A stretch of DNA of 64,000 nt from Dugong dugon (GCA_030035585.1 CM057462.1:99903234-99967233); one strand, 5' to 3'. Shown: positions 23,011 through 34,868, counted from the stretch's first letter. The notes: generated by a model from the sequence alone, not told the origin. Numbers and translations are program-made.

Positions 23011-23849
23011 CATCACTCGTCTGTCAGTTTGTCGTATTATGGTGGCTTGTGTGTTGCTGTGATGCTGGAAGCTATGTCACCAGTACTTCAAATACAAGCA
23101 GGGTCACCTGTGGTGGACAGGTTTCAGTGAAGCTTCCAGACTGAGACAGACTAGGAAGAAGGACCTGGTGATCTACTTCTAAAAAAAAAATTGACCAGTG
23201 AAAAACTTATGAATAACAGCAGAACATTGTCTGGTATAGTGCCGGAAGATAAGCCCCTCAGGTTGGAAGACAGTCAAGATACGACTAGGGAAGAGCTGCC
23301 TCCTCAAAGTACAGCAGACCTTAATGATGTGGATGGAGTCAAGCTTTCAGAACTTTCATCCACTGATGTAGCATGACTCAAAATGAGAAGAAACAGCTGC
23401 AAACATCCATTAATAATTGGAACATGGAATGTACAAAGTATGAATCTAGGAAAATTGAAAGTCATCAAAAATGAAATGGAGCACTTAAAGGTCAATATCC
23501 TAGGCATAAGTGAGCTGAAGTGGACTGGTATTGGCCATTTTGAATCAGATAATCATATGGTCCACTATGCCAGGAATGACAAATGGAAGAGCAATGGCAT
23601 TGCATTCATTGCCAAAAAGAACATTTCAAGATCTATCCTGAAGTACAATGCTGTCAATGATAGGATAGTATCTATACGCTTACAAAAAAGACCAATTAAT
23701 GAGATTATTATTCAAATTTATACACAAACCCCTAATGCCAAAAAAAAAGAAATTGAAGATTTTCCCAACTTCTGCAGGCTGAAATTGATCAAACATGCAG
23801 TTAAGATGCATTGATAATTACTGGTGACTGGAATGCAAAAGTTGGAAAC
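23011..23849 (+). mobile_element. RTE-clade LINE, piece 1: 5' UTR and endonuclease N-terminus
   Basis: Non-coding 5' sequence starts CATCACTCGTCTGTCAGTTT. The frame at 23383-23814 encodes the apurinic-like endonuclease start, with IGTWNVQSMNLGKLKV and ILGISELKWTG. It is followed by ITGDWNAKVG sequence up to the L1 at 23850. A frame break near 23760-23815 and later stops make it inactive. Confidence 0.88.
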
Positions 23850-24981
23850 ATGGAACAGAATTGAGAACCCAGATGTAAATCCATCCGCCTACGGTCACCT
23901 GATCTTCGACAAGGGCCCAAAGTTCATCAAATGGGGAAAAGACAGTCTTTTTAACAAATGGTGCTGGCAAAACTGGATATCCATCTGCAAAAAAATGAAA
24001 CAGGACCCATACCTCACACCGTATACAAAAACTGCTTCAAAATGGATCAAAGACCTGAATATAAAGCCTAAAACTATAAAGTTAATAGAAGAAAAAATAG
24101 GACCAACACTTCAGGCCTTCATACACGGCATTAACAGGATACAAACCATAACCATCAATGCGCAAACCCCAACAGATAAGCTAGATAACTGGGATCTTCT
24201 AAAAATCAAACACCTATGCCCTTCAAAAGACTTCACCAAAAGAGTCAAAAGAGAACCTACAGACTGGGAAAAAATTTTTGGACAGCACAAGTCAGACAAA
24301 GGTCTAATCTCCATAATCTACAAGAAAATCCAACACCTCTACAACAAAAAGACAAATAATCCTATTAAAAAATGGGCAAAGGAAACGAACAGACAGTTCA
24401 CCAAAGAAGACATTTAAATGGCCAACAGACCCATGAGGAAATGCTCGCGATCACTAGCCATTAGAGAAATGCAAATTGAAACCACAGTGAGATACCATCT
24501 CACCCCAGCATTAATGGCACGAATCAAAAACAGTGGAAATAACAAATGTTGGAGGGGCTGCGGAGAGATGGGAACTCTTATGCACTGCTGGTGGGAATGC
24601 AAAATGATACAACCATTTTGGAAAATGATATGGTGTTTCCTCAGAAAGCTAGAAATAGACATACCATTCGGTCCAGCAATTCCACTCCTAGGAATATATC
24701 CTAGAGAAATAAGAGTCGTCACTCGAATAGACATATGCACACGTATGTTCATGGCAGCATTGTTCACTATAGCAAAACGATGGAAACAACCTAGACGCCC
24801 ATCAACAGATGAATGGATAAACAAACTATGGTACATTCACACAATGGAGTACTATGCAATGAGAAAGAATAACAATGAATCTGTGAAGCATCTCATAACA
24901 CGGATGAAACTGGAGGACATTATGCTGAGTGAAATAAGTCAATCACAAAAGGACAAATATTGTATGAGACCTCTGTTGTGA
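23850..24981 (+). pseudogene. L1 ORF2 C-terminal region with one in-frame stop
   Basis: One reading frame runs from 23850 to 24981, broken only by a TAA at 24415-24417. It includes LIFDKGPKFIKWGKDSLFNK, then the late ORF2 Cys-rich region [18 protein letters not shown] and [18 protein letters not shown]-terminal endonuclease and reverse transcriptase are absent through truncation. The low damage suggests fairly recent insertion. Confidence 0.92.
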
Positions 24982-26192
24982 AAACCCATGAAAAAGTTCA
25001 CACACAAAATGTAACAATCTTTATTGGTTACCAGGGATGGGAGGGGTGGCGGAGAAATACTAAATAGGCAATAGATAAGTGGTATCTTGGGTGAAGGGTG
25101 AGACAGTACACAATACAGGGGAAACTAGCACAACCTGTACAAGGAAAGTTCATGGAAGCCCCATAGACACATCCAAACTCCCTGAGGGACTGAATTGCTG
25201 GGCGGAGGGCTGTGGGGACCATGGTCTCAGGGAACATCTAGCTCAATTGGCATGACACAGCTTATAAAGACAATGCTCTACCTTCTACCTTGGTGAGTAG
25301 TGTCTGGGGTCTTAAAAGCCAGTGAGCGGCCATCTAAGATACTCCACTGGTCTCATCCCTTCGGGAGCAAGGGAGAATGAAGAGAACAGGATACAAGGAA
25401 AAGATTAGTTCAAAGGACCGATTGTCCACAGCTACCAAGGCCTCTACCGGACTGAGTCCAGTACAGCTAGATGGTGCCGGGCTACCACCACTGACTGCTC
25501 TGACCAGGATCACAACAGAGGGTTCTGGACAGAGCTGGAGAAGGATGTAGAACATAATTCTAACTCACAAAAAAGAAAGACCAGATTTATTGGCCTAAAG
25601 GAGACTGGAGAAACCCCGAGAGTATGGCCCCCAGACACCCTTTTAGCTCAGTGGTGAAGTCATCTCTGAGGTTCACCATTCAGCCTGGGAGTGGACAGCC
25701 CCATAAAACCAAATGAGACTAACGAGGTACAGTAGTCCAGTGACAAGGGCCAGAAGGCAGAAGGGGACAGGGAAGCTGGTGATAGGGAACCCAAGGTTGA
25801 GTAAGGATATTGTTGATGTATTGTGAGATTGTTAACCATTGTCATAGGGCAACATTTGTAGTAACTGTTAAATGAGAAACTATTTTGTTCTGTGAACCTT
25901 CATCTTAAGTGAGAACAACAGCACAATTGTAAGAGTATAGTTGATGTCACTGAACTGTGCATGCAGAAATTTTTGAAATGGTGTATCTTTGGCTATGTGT
26001 ATTTTCACCAAAAAAAAAGGTTGAGAAGTTAGAGGGTTGACATGTTGTGGGGTTGTTGACCAATGTCGTGGAACAATATGTGTACTACTATTTCATGAGA
26101 AACTATTTGTTCTGTTAGCCTTCACCTAAAGTACAATAAAATAAAATAAAATAAAAAATAAATAAATAAATTAATTAATTAAATTAAAAAAA
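23850..26192 (+). mobile_element. 5'-truncated L1 inserted in the RTE, with composite 3' UTR
   Basis: It starts abruptly inside ORF2 and ends in an A-rich AAAT-type tail. The TSD is 13 bp with one mismatch: AAAAGTTGGAAAC at 23837-23849 and AAAAGTTAGAAAC at 26193-26205. RTE sequence is continuous across the gap. The 3' UTR after 24981 holds two copies of an L1 terminal unit (about 25770-25910 and 26015-26145) separated by a different block. Confidence 0.95.
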
Positions 26193-26205
26193 AAAAGTTA
26201 GAAAC

Positions 26206-26745
26206 AAAGAAGAAGTAACAGTGGTTGGAAAATATGGCCTTGGTGATAGAAACGATGCCAGATATTGCATGTAGAATTTTGCAAGACCAAGGTCTTCTTC
26301 ATTGCAAATACCTGTTTTCAACAACATAAACAGTGACTGTACACATGGACCTCACCAGATGGAACACACAGGAATCAAATCGACTACATCTGTGGAAAGA
26401 GATAATGCGAAAGCTCAATATCATCATCCAGAACAAAGCCAGGGGCTAACTGTGGAACAGATCATCAGTTGCTTGTATGCAATTTCAAGTTGAAGCTGAA
26501 GAAAATTAAAACAAGTCCACAAGAGCTAAAGTACAACCTTAAGAATATCCCACTTGAGTTTAGAGACCATCTCAAAAATATATTTGATGCATTGAACACT
26601 AATGACCAAAGACCAGACGAGTTGTGGAATGACATAAAGGACATCATACATGAAGAAAGGAAAAGATCATTAAAAAGACAGGAAAGAACCAAATGACCAA
26701 AATGGATGTCAGAAGAGATTCTGAAATTTGCTTTTGAATGTAGAA
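26206..26745 (+). mobile_element. RTE-clade LINE, piece 2: endonuclease C-terminus and linker
   Basis: Resumes after the L1 with AAAGAAGAAGTAACAGTGGT and continues the endonuclease (QID-type region near 26370). A frame at 26469-26696 encodes the linker region KYNLKNIPLEFRDHLKN. It breaks at about 26745, where antisense retroviral sequence begins. Confidence 0.85.
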
Positions 26746-27780
26746 TAGGATTCCTTCCGTAGTGGTTCCAGAGAATTCTTTAGTTGGTGTCTCTTTCAGT
26801 ATACCTAATCTCCTGGTTGGATAGACTTTCAGTGGGCTCCACAGGCTTTTCCTGATTATAAGCTTCTTTAACTAGATTTTTATAAGCCTAAGTGTAATGC
26901 ATTAGTGCCTTACAGTATTTTAAAAACCTGGCTTGTATGAAGTTCGAATCAACCTAGGCTGACCCATAGGGAAGGGCCAAAGGGCATCCAGTGACAATTT
27001 CATGTGGGGTCAGCTTGTGTGGCGAAAGGTGCTGACCTTAGATTTAATAGTGCTATTGGTAATACTTGTACACAGGAAAGTCCTAAAGAATGAGATAATT
27101 CTGCTAATTGATTTTTAATTATGCCATTCGTCCTCTCAACTAAGCCTGAATACTGTGGATGGTATGGGCAGTGCAACCTCTGAAAAACAGGAAAAAACTT
27201 TTGCATAAATCCTTTATGATTGTCCAGTGAAGTTAGTACCTTCATCACTGTAAAGTGTTCTTGGGGTACCCCAGGTAGGCATGATGTTCTCTAAAAATTT
27301 CTTGACCAAAAATGATGCTGTGGCATTTGACTAGAGAAAGCCTCGACCCAATGTGAAAATTTACAAATCATAACTAAAACAAATGTATATCCATTGAAGG
27401 GCCTCAACTGAATAAAGTCTGCCATTCAAGCATTGGCCCAAGAGTTAAGGGGTACTTCCCCAAGGGAGATGTGCAGGCTCTGCCAGCATTAAACTGAGAG
27501 CATATGGAGCAATGTCAGGTCAACTGTGACATGGTCAGCTGCATCTCAAAAGTGTCCCAACCATTCCTTTGATAAGATGTTGAAAAGCTTGTCTCTTCTC
27601 CTGTGGTTAGTAGCATGGAAAGTCCAAGCAAGGGAAGCATGTAAAGACTTGGGGAGGACAGGCTTCCAATGGTGGGGTTTACATATTCCACTGGGTCCTT
27701 CCCAGACAGTACAGATATCATTAAGGTGGCATCCCTTTTTTTTCCATTAATCTTTTTCCTCATCTGGAGCCAACTGTTGG
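26746..27780 (-). pseudogene. Class I ERV integrase remnant
   Basis: The frame at 27000-27248 has HCPYHPQYSGLVERTNGII, the region around the catalytic glutamate of retroviral integrase, followed by a PIALLNLRSAP-like segment. The zinc-binding N-terminus lies near 27500-27760 in another frame. Stops and frameshifts separate the pieces. Confidence 0.8.
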
Positions 27781-28720
27781 TGACTCATGTTATGTGAGCT
27801 CACTAGTGGTGTTGTCCTGAACATAAATATCCCCATCTGTATGTCTTATATCAGGTCACTGGCATTCTTGGTAGTCCACGGGTATTGCTGTTGCTTAAAA
27901 TTGTATTAAGGCAGCAGATTTGGCTGCCTGGTCAGCCAAATTGTTTCTCCTAATTTCTTCCATCCAAGAATCCCCTTAGGTTGATGGGTCTGTAGTTTAA
28001 TGATGGTGACTGCAGAAGGAAGTAGCATGGCCTCCCGAAGGTCTGCTACTAAAGGGTCTTTTTTAATCTGGGTACCTGAAGATGTAGGAAACCCCAGGGG
28101 CTTCCAGAGTGCCCTGAAATCATATGCAATTCAGAAAGATACTGGGAGTCTGTGTAAATATTTAATGATCATCTGTAGTCCTATCTACATGCTGGAGCAA
28201 GGGCAATCAGTTTAGCCTGCTGAGCTGAGGTAACTTCAGGGAGAGGCCTGCTTTCAAGAACTTCAGTGGACGTGCCGACAGCATAGCTTCCCTGGAAATG
28301 AGAGCTGGCTGATGTTAAATAAGAGCTGTCAACAAATAATTTAAAGTCTGCATTGTCAAGACGGTCTTCTGTGAGTTAGGTCTGATAGTCAATAAATGAT
28401 CAGCTAAATCAATACAGTCATAAGGTAGAGTTTCTTCATCATCTGACAGGGGCATAAGGGTTGCTGGGTTTAGCCCTGAGACAGTGTGCAACAGTATATG
28501 TGGAGCAGCTAATAAAAGAACCTCATAAGATGTTATTCTACTGGCAGATGTGTGCCGGGTCAAACCTGAGTTTAGAATGGCAGAGACTGCATGAGAGGCA
28601 AATACATTTAAATTGGTTCCCAACACTGTATCAGCAGTGGTTTCCACCAATGGGGCGGTGGAGGCAACTGCCCTAAGGCATGATGGGTATTCCCTGGCCA
28701 CAGGGTCTAACTAGCCTCTG
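27781..28720 (-). pseudogene. Class I ERV RNase H / connection-domain remnant
   Basis: Identified mostly by position between reverse transcriptase and integrase. The frame at 28315-28701 fits the connection region before RNase H. I could not confirm all four acidic RNase H residues. Confidence 0.55.
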
Positions 28721-28825
28721 TTGTCCTGTGTGCCCCTGGGTAAGTACCCCCAGAGCATATCCATTCACCTCATGTACATAAAGGCAAGTCTTAAAGCAGG
28801 AGTATGAGAGAGAGAGCCTTTTAGT

Positions 28826-29640
28826 TCATAGATGACTGATTCTCCCTCTCCTGATAGCAGAAAGGGGTCTGGCTCTGAGGTTTTTAAATAATGTTAAAGC
28901 TTGAGCTAGAAGTGAAAAATTTGGTATCCAAGTACAGCTATATCCACAGAGGCTGACAAATCCTCCTAACTGCTTTTTTGTTATAGGCATAAGAAAGACC
29001 AGAATAGTATCCTTTCTCTTAGTATCAGTAGATACTATGTTGGCTGATAATAGATGCCTGAAATATTTAACAGATGGTTGAGCAAACTGAAGTTTCTCCT
29101 TAGAAACCTTGTGACCTCTATTTGTTAAGTGTATTAATAAAATGATGCTATCCTTCAAATAGGTTTCCTCAGTGGGAGAGCAAATTAACGGGTCATCCAT
29201 GTATTGGAGAAGGACCATTCTGTGGATAAATTTTAATGATTGCAGGTCTATGTGCAAAATCTATGAAAAATAGGTAGGGGACTCTGTAAAACCTTGGGGG
29301 AGGATGGTCCAGGTGTATTGTTGATTACCACAAGTGAATGCAAATAAATATTGACTCGGGATGGATGGGGATGCTGAAGAATGCACTACACAAATCTACT
29401 GTAAAATATGTGGCCTCTACTAGAATATTGGATAATAATATGTGAGGATTTAGGACCATGGGATATCTAGGAATCACTATTTTATTGATGGCCCTTAGGC
29501 CATGAACAAATCTCCAACCTTGACTACCGGCTTTGTGGACTGGGAACACAGGAGTGTTACATGCACTAGTACGGGGAATAATTAGGCCATTTTCTAAAAA
29601 ATCATTAACTATAAAAGTCAGTCCTTCTTGGGCTTCAGGC
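28826..29640 (-). pseudogene. Class I ERV reverse transcriptase remnant
   Basis: Two frames cover it: 29325-29549 has FVHGLRAINK and FTVDLCSAFFSIPIHP with the first catalytic Asp; 28826-29257 has the YMDD box, codons at 29192-29203. A frameshift between 29257 and 29325 and flanking stops inactivate it. The catalytic motif itself is intact. Confidence 0.88.
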
Positions 29641-29912
29641 TTAATGGAATATTAGGGAATCTTGGGTAAAGATTTAGTGGTATCTATCTGCACCTTAATA
29701 GGTTCTGCTGGAAGGGCCCTCCTAATATCAGATGAAATGGCCCACAGTCAGGCACTGACTTGAAGCAGTCCATAGGAAGGGGAATTAAGGGAGTTAAAAT
29801 CTGGAGTTCAGGTAAAATAAGAGCATGTGCGTACCACAAGGCCTCTTTCTGATCATTCTCAGAATCATGTGAAAGAGGAAGAGTACTAGGTATACTTAAT
29901 ATTTCCCCTCCT

Positions 29913-30227
29913 TCAATAAACTCTAAATGGCATTTTCCATTTGGAAAGTAAGTCTTTTCCTAGTAAGTTAACAGGAATGTTGGGGCTAAGTAGGAAGGGG
30001 TGTGAGTCTTCAATTAGTCCTAAAGACACAGTTATGGGTTGAGAGTGTACCAAAGTTTGTTCTAAGTTAGCAACCCCCACAACTTTAGAAGTTCTAGTAT
30101 TCTGGCATAGGGACTTTTGAAGGCTTGTGGGGTTAAGTGTGGATAACGTTGCACCTGTGTCCCCCAGAAATTTGCACAGCTCTCCATTAATCTTAACAGT
30201 TTCACCTTGTGAGTACAGGGGAATCAC
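29913..30227 (-). pseudogene. Class I ERV protease remnant
   Basis: The 104-codon frame carries the aspartic protease active site DTGA (codons 30150-30161) and a later VNLLGKDLL segment, the usual C-terminal protease helix. It is one of the better-preserved parts, but it is not joined to an open gag frame. Confidence 0.85.
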
Positions 30228-30317
30228 AGGAAAAATCTCTATTTTATCCCCAGAGCCCCATCACTCGGTCATGGGAGGGGCTGAGGGCAAAGTGCCTGCC
30301 TTATTTTTAAGCTAGAT

Positions 30318-30359
30318 GCAATCCTTTTTAAAGTGTCCAGGTTTCTCACAGTAATAACA
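30318..30359 (-). pseudogene. Class I ERV nucleocapsid zinc knuckle
   Basis: Minus-strand codons spell a complete CX2CX4HX4C knuckle (CYYCEKPGHFKKDC). An in-frame stop TAG lies two codons after it, at 30313-30315; this may be the gag terminator that class I viruses read through, or a mutation. One knuckle is typical of gammaretroviruses. Confidence 0.88.
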
Positions 30360-30519
30360 ACATATTCCAGGGCCTTTACTCCATGGTTTAGTTTCTTCAG
30401 AAGCCGATGCTGCCCTCTAGTGAATGTTTGTAGTTGCTTCATTTGCAAAGCCGTTAGTCTATTTTAGTCTGTTTCTCATTTTTTTCTCGCTCCCTTAGCC
30501 TGTTGTTCTAAAGTCTGGC

Positions 30520-31225
30520 TTACTTATAGGCTAAAGTTGCCAATTTACTACTTTCAGTGTTTTCCCAATCCAGTTTGTGGCATTTGACCAGGTCACTAAG
30601 CTCAGGTTGGAGGCTGTTAACAGAAAGTGAATTAAAAGCAATCTTGACGCCAGTATCCTCTATGTTCATCCCTGAATGTTTGTCAGACAATTTGGTTAGG
30701 CAGTCACAATAGCTATAAACACTTTCTCCTGTTTTCTGAATTTTTGCCCAATTTAACTTCCTCGGGAACGCTTTAAGAATAGCCTTAAAAAGTGAATCAA
30801 TAACAGTTTTAGTTTCAGCCAAAAGTGTATTCACAAGAGCTCTGGTGTCTATAGTTAAGGATTTCTTAGGGAACTTCCATTTAGCTTCTTCCATTCACTT
30901 GGAAGCATCCCCAGGCCAAAACAACATATGGATAAGGTTATACATATCAGCCAGACCTGGTTCATAGGTTCGGATTAAAATAAGAAATTCTTGGTAAATT
31001 TTGGAGGTCCTGTAGTGTATTTGGGAAGTCTTTGATAATAGCACGAAGCTCAGCCCAGGACCACAGGGCAAAGTTTACTTGGGGCAGTTTATCAGCCTCT
31101 TCAGGGTGTGGAATCTTAAAAGGAATTTCTAAGGTTGACTTGGATTCTGGTCCCATGGGGACACCAGTAAGAGGGAGGGAAGTTACAAAAGAAACATTGA
31201 CAGATATGGGAGGGCAGGTAGGCAA
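30520..31225 (-). pseudogene. Class I ERV gag capsid remnant
   Basis: Frames 30962-31225 and 30520-30894 cover capsid: FALWSWAELRAIIKDFPN matches the capsid N-terminal region after a proline-rich stretch. A break lies between 30894 and 30962. Confidence 0.75.
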
Positions 31226-31409
31226 GATAGAATAAAGAGAAGGGGGAGCAGGAGTAGGGGTAGTAGGAATAAGGGAAGGGGAGGGGATCAGGTCGTGGAG
31301 GAGCTGAGGAGGTAAGGGACGGATTAAGTTTCTGTGCTTTCAGTTTGGATACTGACTGTGTGAGGGAAGCCAGCCTACCTTCCAATTGCCTTTTTGCTGA
31401 TACCTGGTA

Positions 31410-31661
31410 CTAATTGTAAAAGATGTCCCACTGCTTCTGTCTGACATGGGTGCCCCGTTTTACTAATTTGGAGCATAAAAAGGCAATTTTTGACATGTCA
31501 AAAGTTCCCCATTTTGGCCAACGTTTCTCAATACTACCTCTGGTTATAGTCTGCCATTCATCTAAATATACACAGGAATCTGACCTGTAATGTTTAAACA
31601 TAAACCCAGCAGGAGTCCCTGGGGGTGGTGTAGTCTGTTCCTTAGAACAGACCTGTCCCAT
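31410..31661 (-). pseudogene. Class I ERV gag matrix remnant
   Basis: The frame starts at 31661 with MGQVCSKEQ, a glycine-2 myristoylation signal typical of gammaretroviral Gag, and runs 83 codons before a stop. A proline-rich linker continues in another frame (31116-31385). Confidence 0.82.
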
Positions 31662-31663
31662 AG

Positions 31664-32184
31664 TGTCTTAGTCATCTAGTGTTGCTATAACAGAAATACC
31701 ACAAGTGGATGATTTCATCAAAGAGAAATTTATTCTCTCACAGTGTAGGAGGCTAGAAGTCCAAATTCAGGGTGCCAGCTCCAGGGGAATGCTTTCTCTC
31801 TTTGTCAGCTCTGGGGGAATTTCCTGTCATTAGTCTTCCCTGGTTGAGGAGCTTCTCATGGCAGGGACCTTGGGTCCAAAGGATGCGTTATTCTCCTCCC
31901 TCTTGTTTCTTAGTGATATGAGGTCCCTTTGTCTCTCTGCTTGTTCCTCTCTTTTATATCTCAAAAGAGATTGACTTAAGACAAAACTTAATCTTGTAGA
32001 TTGACTACTGCCTCATTAACATAACTGCCTCTAATCCTGCCTCATTAACATCATAGAGGTAGGATTTACAACACACAGGTAAATCACATCATATGACAAA
32101 ATGGTTGACAATCACACAATACCAGGAGTCATGGCCTAGCCAAGTTGACACATATTTTGGGGGAACACAATTCAATCCATAACA
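31664..32184 (-). repeat. MaLR/MLT1-type LTR inserted next to the ERV gag start
   Basis: On + it reads TGTCTTAGTCATCTAGTGTT to CAATTCAATCCATAACA (521 bp). The TSD is CATAG at 31659-31663 and CCTAG at 32185-32189 (one mismatch). The insertion lies 2 bp from the gag ATG (31659-31661 on minus). Confidence 0.88.
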
Positions 32185-32576
32185 CCTAGTAACTGAGTTA
32201 GCAACCATGAGTGGTAGAAAGATTATCTTCAAAGCTCTAGAGACAATGAAAGGTGCTCTCAGGATTTCTGAAAGAGCTCCTTAGGAAAATAACAGCTAGT
32301 GACAGCGACTGGAGAAAGACATTGCAAGTTCCACTTGATAAGTAAGGTCTGATAGCGAACCGAAAGTAGAGTACAAAGAGCCTGGAGCAACGTCAGTGGA
32401 CTGCAACAAAAGAAGTGTGCAGTTTACAGTGGGAAAGTTCAGCTGTCAAACTCCAGTAACTGAGGAGCCGGAGGAGGCACAAAAATATCCTGGCTGGCAC
32501 CTGGTGTTCCAAGTCCTCGGACATGCGGTCAGTATAGACTGAGTAGTACTTCTGGATCCCACTGCTACCACCAGAA

Positions 32577-33199
32577 TGTCACCTCGGTATAGAAAACCAA
32601 GTTTGTTTAAGACAAAATCAAAGGGATTTATTCCAAGCAAAGATCATAGTTTGAACTGGGAACAGCACAGCACTTTGAGATGCGACAGTGGTGTCCAAAG
32701 AGGGGGCCTGAATCAGGGATAATTATACTGCCGCAGCAGGCATCAGCCCAGGCTATTCTTGTTTGGTGCATCTCTGATTAGGAAAGTCAGAAGCAGGATC
32801 TTGCTGAGGTGAGGGAAGGATATTTTATAGGGTCAGAGGGTCTAGCTGTAAAATACTGATTGGTTACCAATTATTAATAGCTATAATTAGAGATTATATA
32901 CAGTCTCCCAGGATGCTTAGATAGTGGTCACAAGATGCTTACATGTATTTTCTTTGTCTATCTTGCAATAATACCTTGTTGACAACAGCACCCAGACAAC
33001 ACTCTTCCTGAGTACTTGTATTTTGAGGGGTACAGATGGTCTTTTGGTCAAGACTGTCAGGGCATATCATTTCACATCCTGGTTTTGACCACCAAGGAAA
33101 AACCCATTTTTCTAAAATACATAGCTGTTAGACTAGAAGTCCAGATTAAAATTAGATAGCATGGTCAGCATATTATGCCTCTGTCTCACTGACTGCACA
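32577..33199 (-). repeat. 5' LTR of the class I ERV
   Basis: On minus it runs TGTGCAGTCAGTGAGAC...GGTGACA (623 bp), with the AATAAA signal at 32627-32632 (TTTATT on +). Just inside, a candidate primer-binding site begins TGG (minus, from about 32573), but I could not assign the tRNA. Confidence 0.7.
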
Positions 33200-33214
33200 G
33201 AAAGGTTTTTTTTT

Positions 33215-34868
33215 TCCTTCTAAGACAAAAGATTCTATGGGCAAAATATTGAACGATACAGGAAACATCAAAAGAAGATGGAAGGAATACACAGAGTCAC
33301 TGTACCAAAAAGAATTTGTTGACTTTCAACCATTTCAGGAGGTAGCGTATGATCAAGAACCGATGACACTGAAGGAAGAAGTCCAAACTGTACTGACGGT
33401 ATTGGCAAAAAAAACAATGCTTCAGGAATTGACAAAATGTCAATTGAGATGTTTCAACAAACAGATGCAATGCTGGAAGTGCTCACCTGTTTATGCCAAG
33501 AAATTTGGAAGATAGCTACCTGGCGATCTAACTGGAAGACATCCATATTTCTGCCCATTCCAAGGAAAAGTGATCCAACAGAGTGTGAAAATTATTGAAC
33601 AATATCGTTAATATCACACACAAGTAAAATTATGCTGAAGATAATTCAAAAATTATTGCAGCAGTGTATAAACAGGGAAATGCCAGAACCTCAAGCCAGA
33701 TTCAGAAGAAGATGTGGAACAAGGGATATCATTGCTAACGTAAGATGAGTCTTTGCTGAAAGTAGAGAATACCAGAAAGATGTTTACCTAAGTTTTATTG
33801 ACTATGCAAAGGCATTCAGCTGTGTGGATCATAACAAACTGTGGGTAGATTGTGAAGAATGGGAATTCCAGAACATTTAATTGTGCTTATGTAAAATCTG
33901 CACATAGATCAAGATGCAGTGGTTCAAACAGAACAAGCTGATATTGTGTGGTTTAAAATCAGGAAGGGTATGCGTCAGGGTTGTATCTTTTCACCATACT
34001 TATTCAATCTGTATGTTGAGCAATAATCTGAGAAGCTGGACTATGTGAAGAAGAACATGGGACCAAGATTGGAGGAAGACTCATTAACGGCTTGCAATAT
34101 GCAGATGACACCACCTTGCTTGCTGAAAGTGAAGAGACTTGAAGCACTAAAGACTAAACCTTTCAGTATGGATTACACCTCAACATAAAGAAAACAAAAA
34201 TCCTGACAACTGAACCAATAAGCAACATCATGATAAATGAAGAAAAGATTGAAGTTGTCAAGGATTTCATTTTACTTGGATCCACAATCAATGCCAATGG
34301 AAGTAGCAATCGAGAAATCAAACAACGTATTGCACTGGGCAAATCTGCCGCAAAAGACCTCTTTAAAGTATTGAAAAGCAAACTTATCATCTTGGGGACT
34401 AAGGTACTCCTGACCCAAGCCATGGATGGCATTTTCAATCACCTCATATGCATGTGAAAGCTGGACAATGAATGAAAAAGACTGCTGAGGAAGAATTGAT
34501 GCCTTTAAATTATGGTGTTGGTGAAGAAGACTGAGTATACCATGGACTGCCGGAAGAAAGAGCAAATCTATCTTGGAAGGAGCACAGCTAAAATACTCCT
34601 TAGAAGCGAGGATGGCGAGATTTTGTCTCACATATTTGGACATATTATCAGGAGGAATGAGTCCCTGAAGGACATCATGCTTGGTAAAATAGAGGGTCAG
34701 AAAAAAAGAGAAAGACCGTCTATGAAATGGATTGACACAGTGGCTGCAAGAATGGGCTCAAACATAGCAAGTGTTGTGACGAGGGTGCAGGACTGGGCAG
34801 TGTTTTGTTCTGTTGTACATAGGGTCGCTATGAGTGGGAACCTACTCAATGGCGCCTAGCAACAACAA
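33215..34868 (+). mobile_element. RTE-clade LINE, piece 3: reverse transcriptase to 3' end
   Basis: Resumes at AAAGATTCTATGGGCAAAAT. The frame at 33237-33515 encodes KILNDTGNIKRRWKEYTESL. The catalytic YADD is at 34098-34109, but the neighbouring Ile is Thr. The 3' end reads GGTCGCTATGAGTGGGAACC, then GCGCCTAGCAACAACAA. Several frameshifts; inactive. Confidence 0.88.

Larger units (their letters stand above)
26746..33199 (-). mobile_element. Class I (gammaretrovirus-like) endogenous retrovirus, minus strand, 3'-truncated
   Basis: Reading right to left: 5' LTR (32577-33199), leader, gag (start 31661), protease, reverse transcriptase, RNase H and integrase. The integrase end meets the RTE at about 26745. 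No env and no 3' LTR are seen. A MaLR LTR (31664-32184) is inserted in the leader. All genes carry stops or shifts. It sits in the RTE, with about 200 bp of RTE apparently lost at the join. Confidence 0.85.

Noticed and set aside
24414..24836. 140-codon minus-strand frame
   Set aside because: It is the complement of the L1 ORF2 C-terminus; the same shadow appears at 16418-16771 on +.
34272..34643. 123-codon minus-strand frame
   Set aside because: Antisense of the RTE reverse-transcriptase region.
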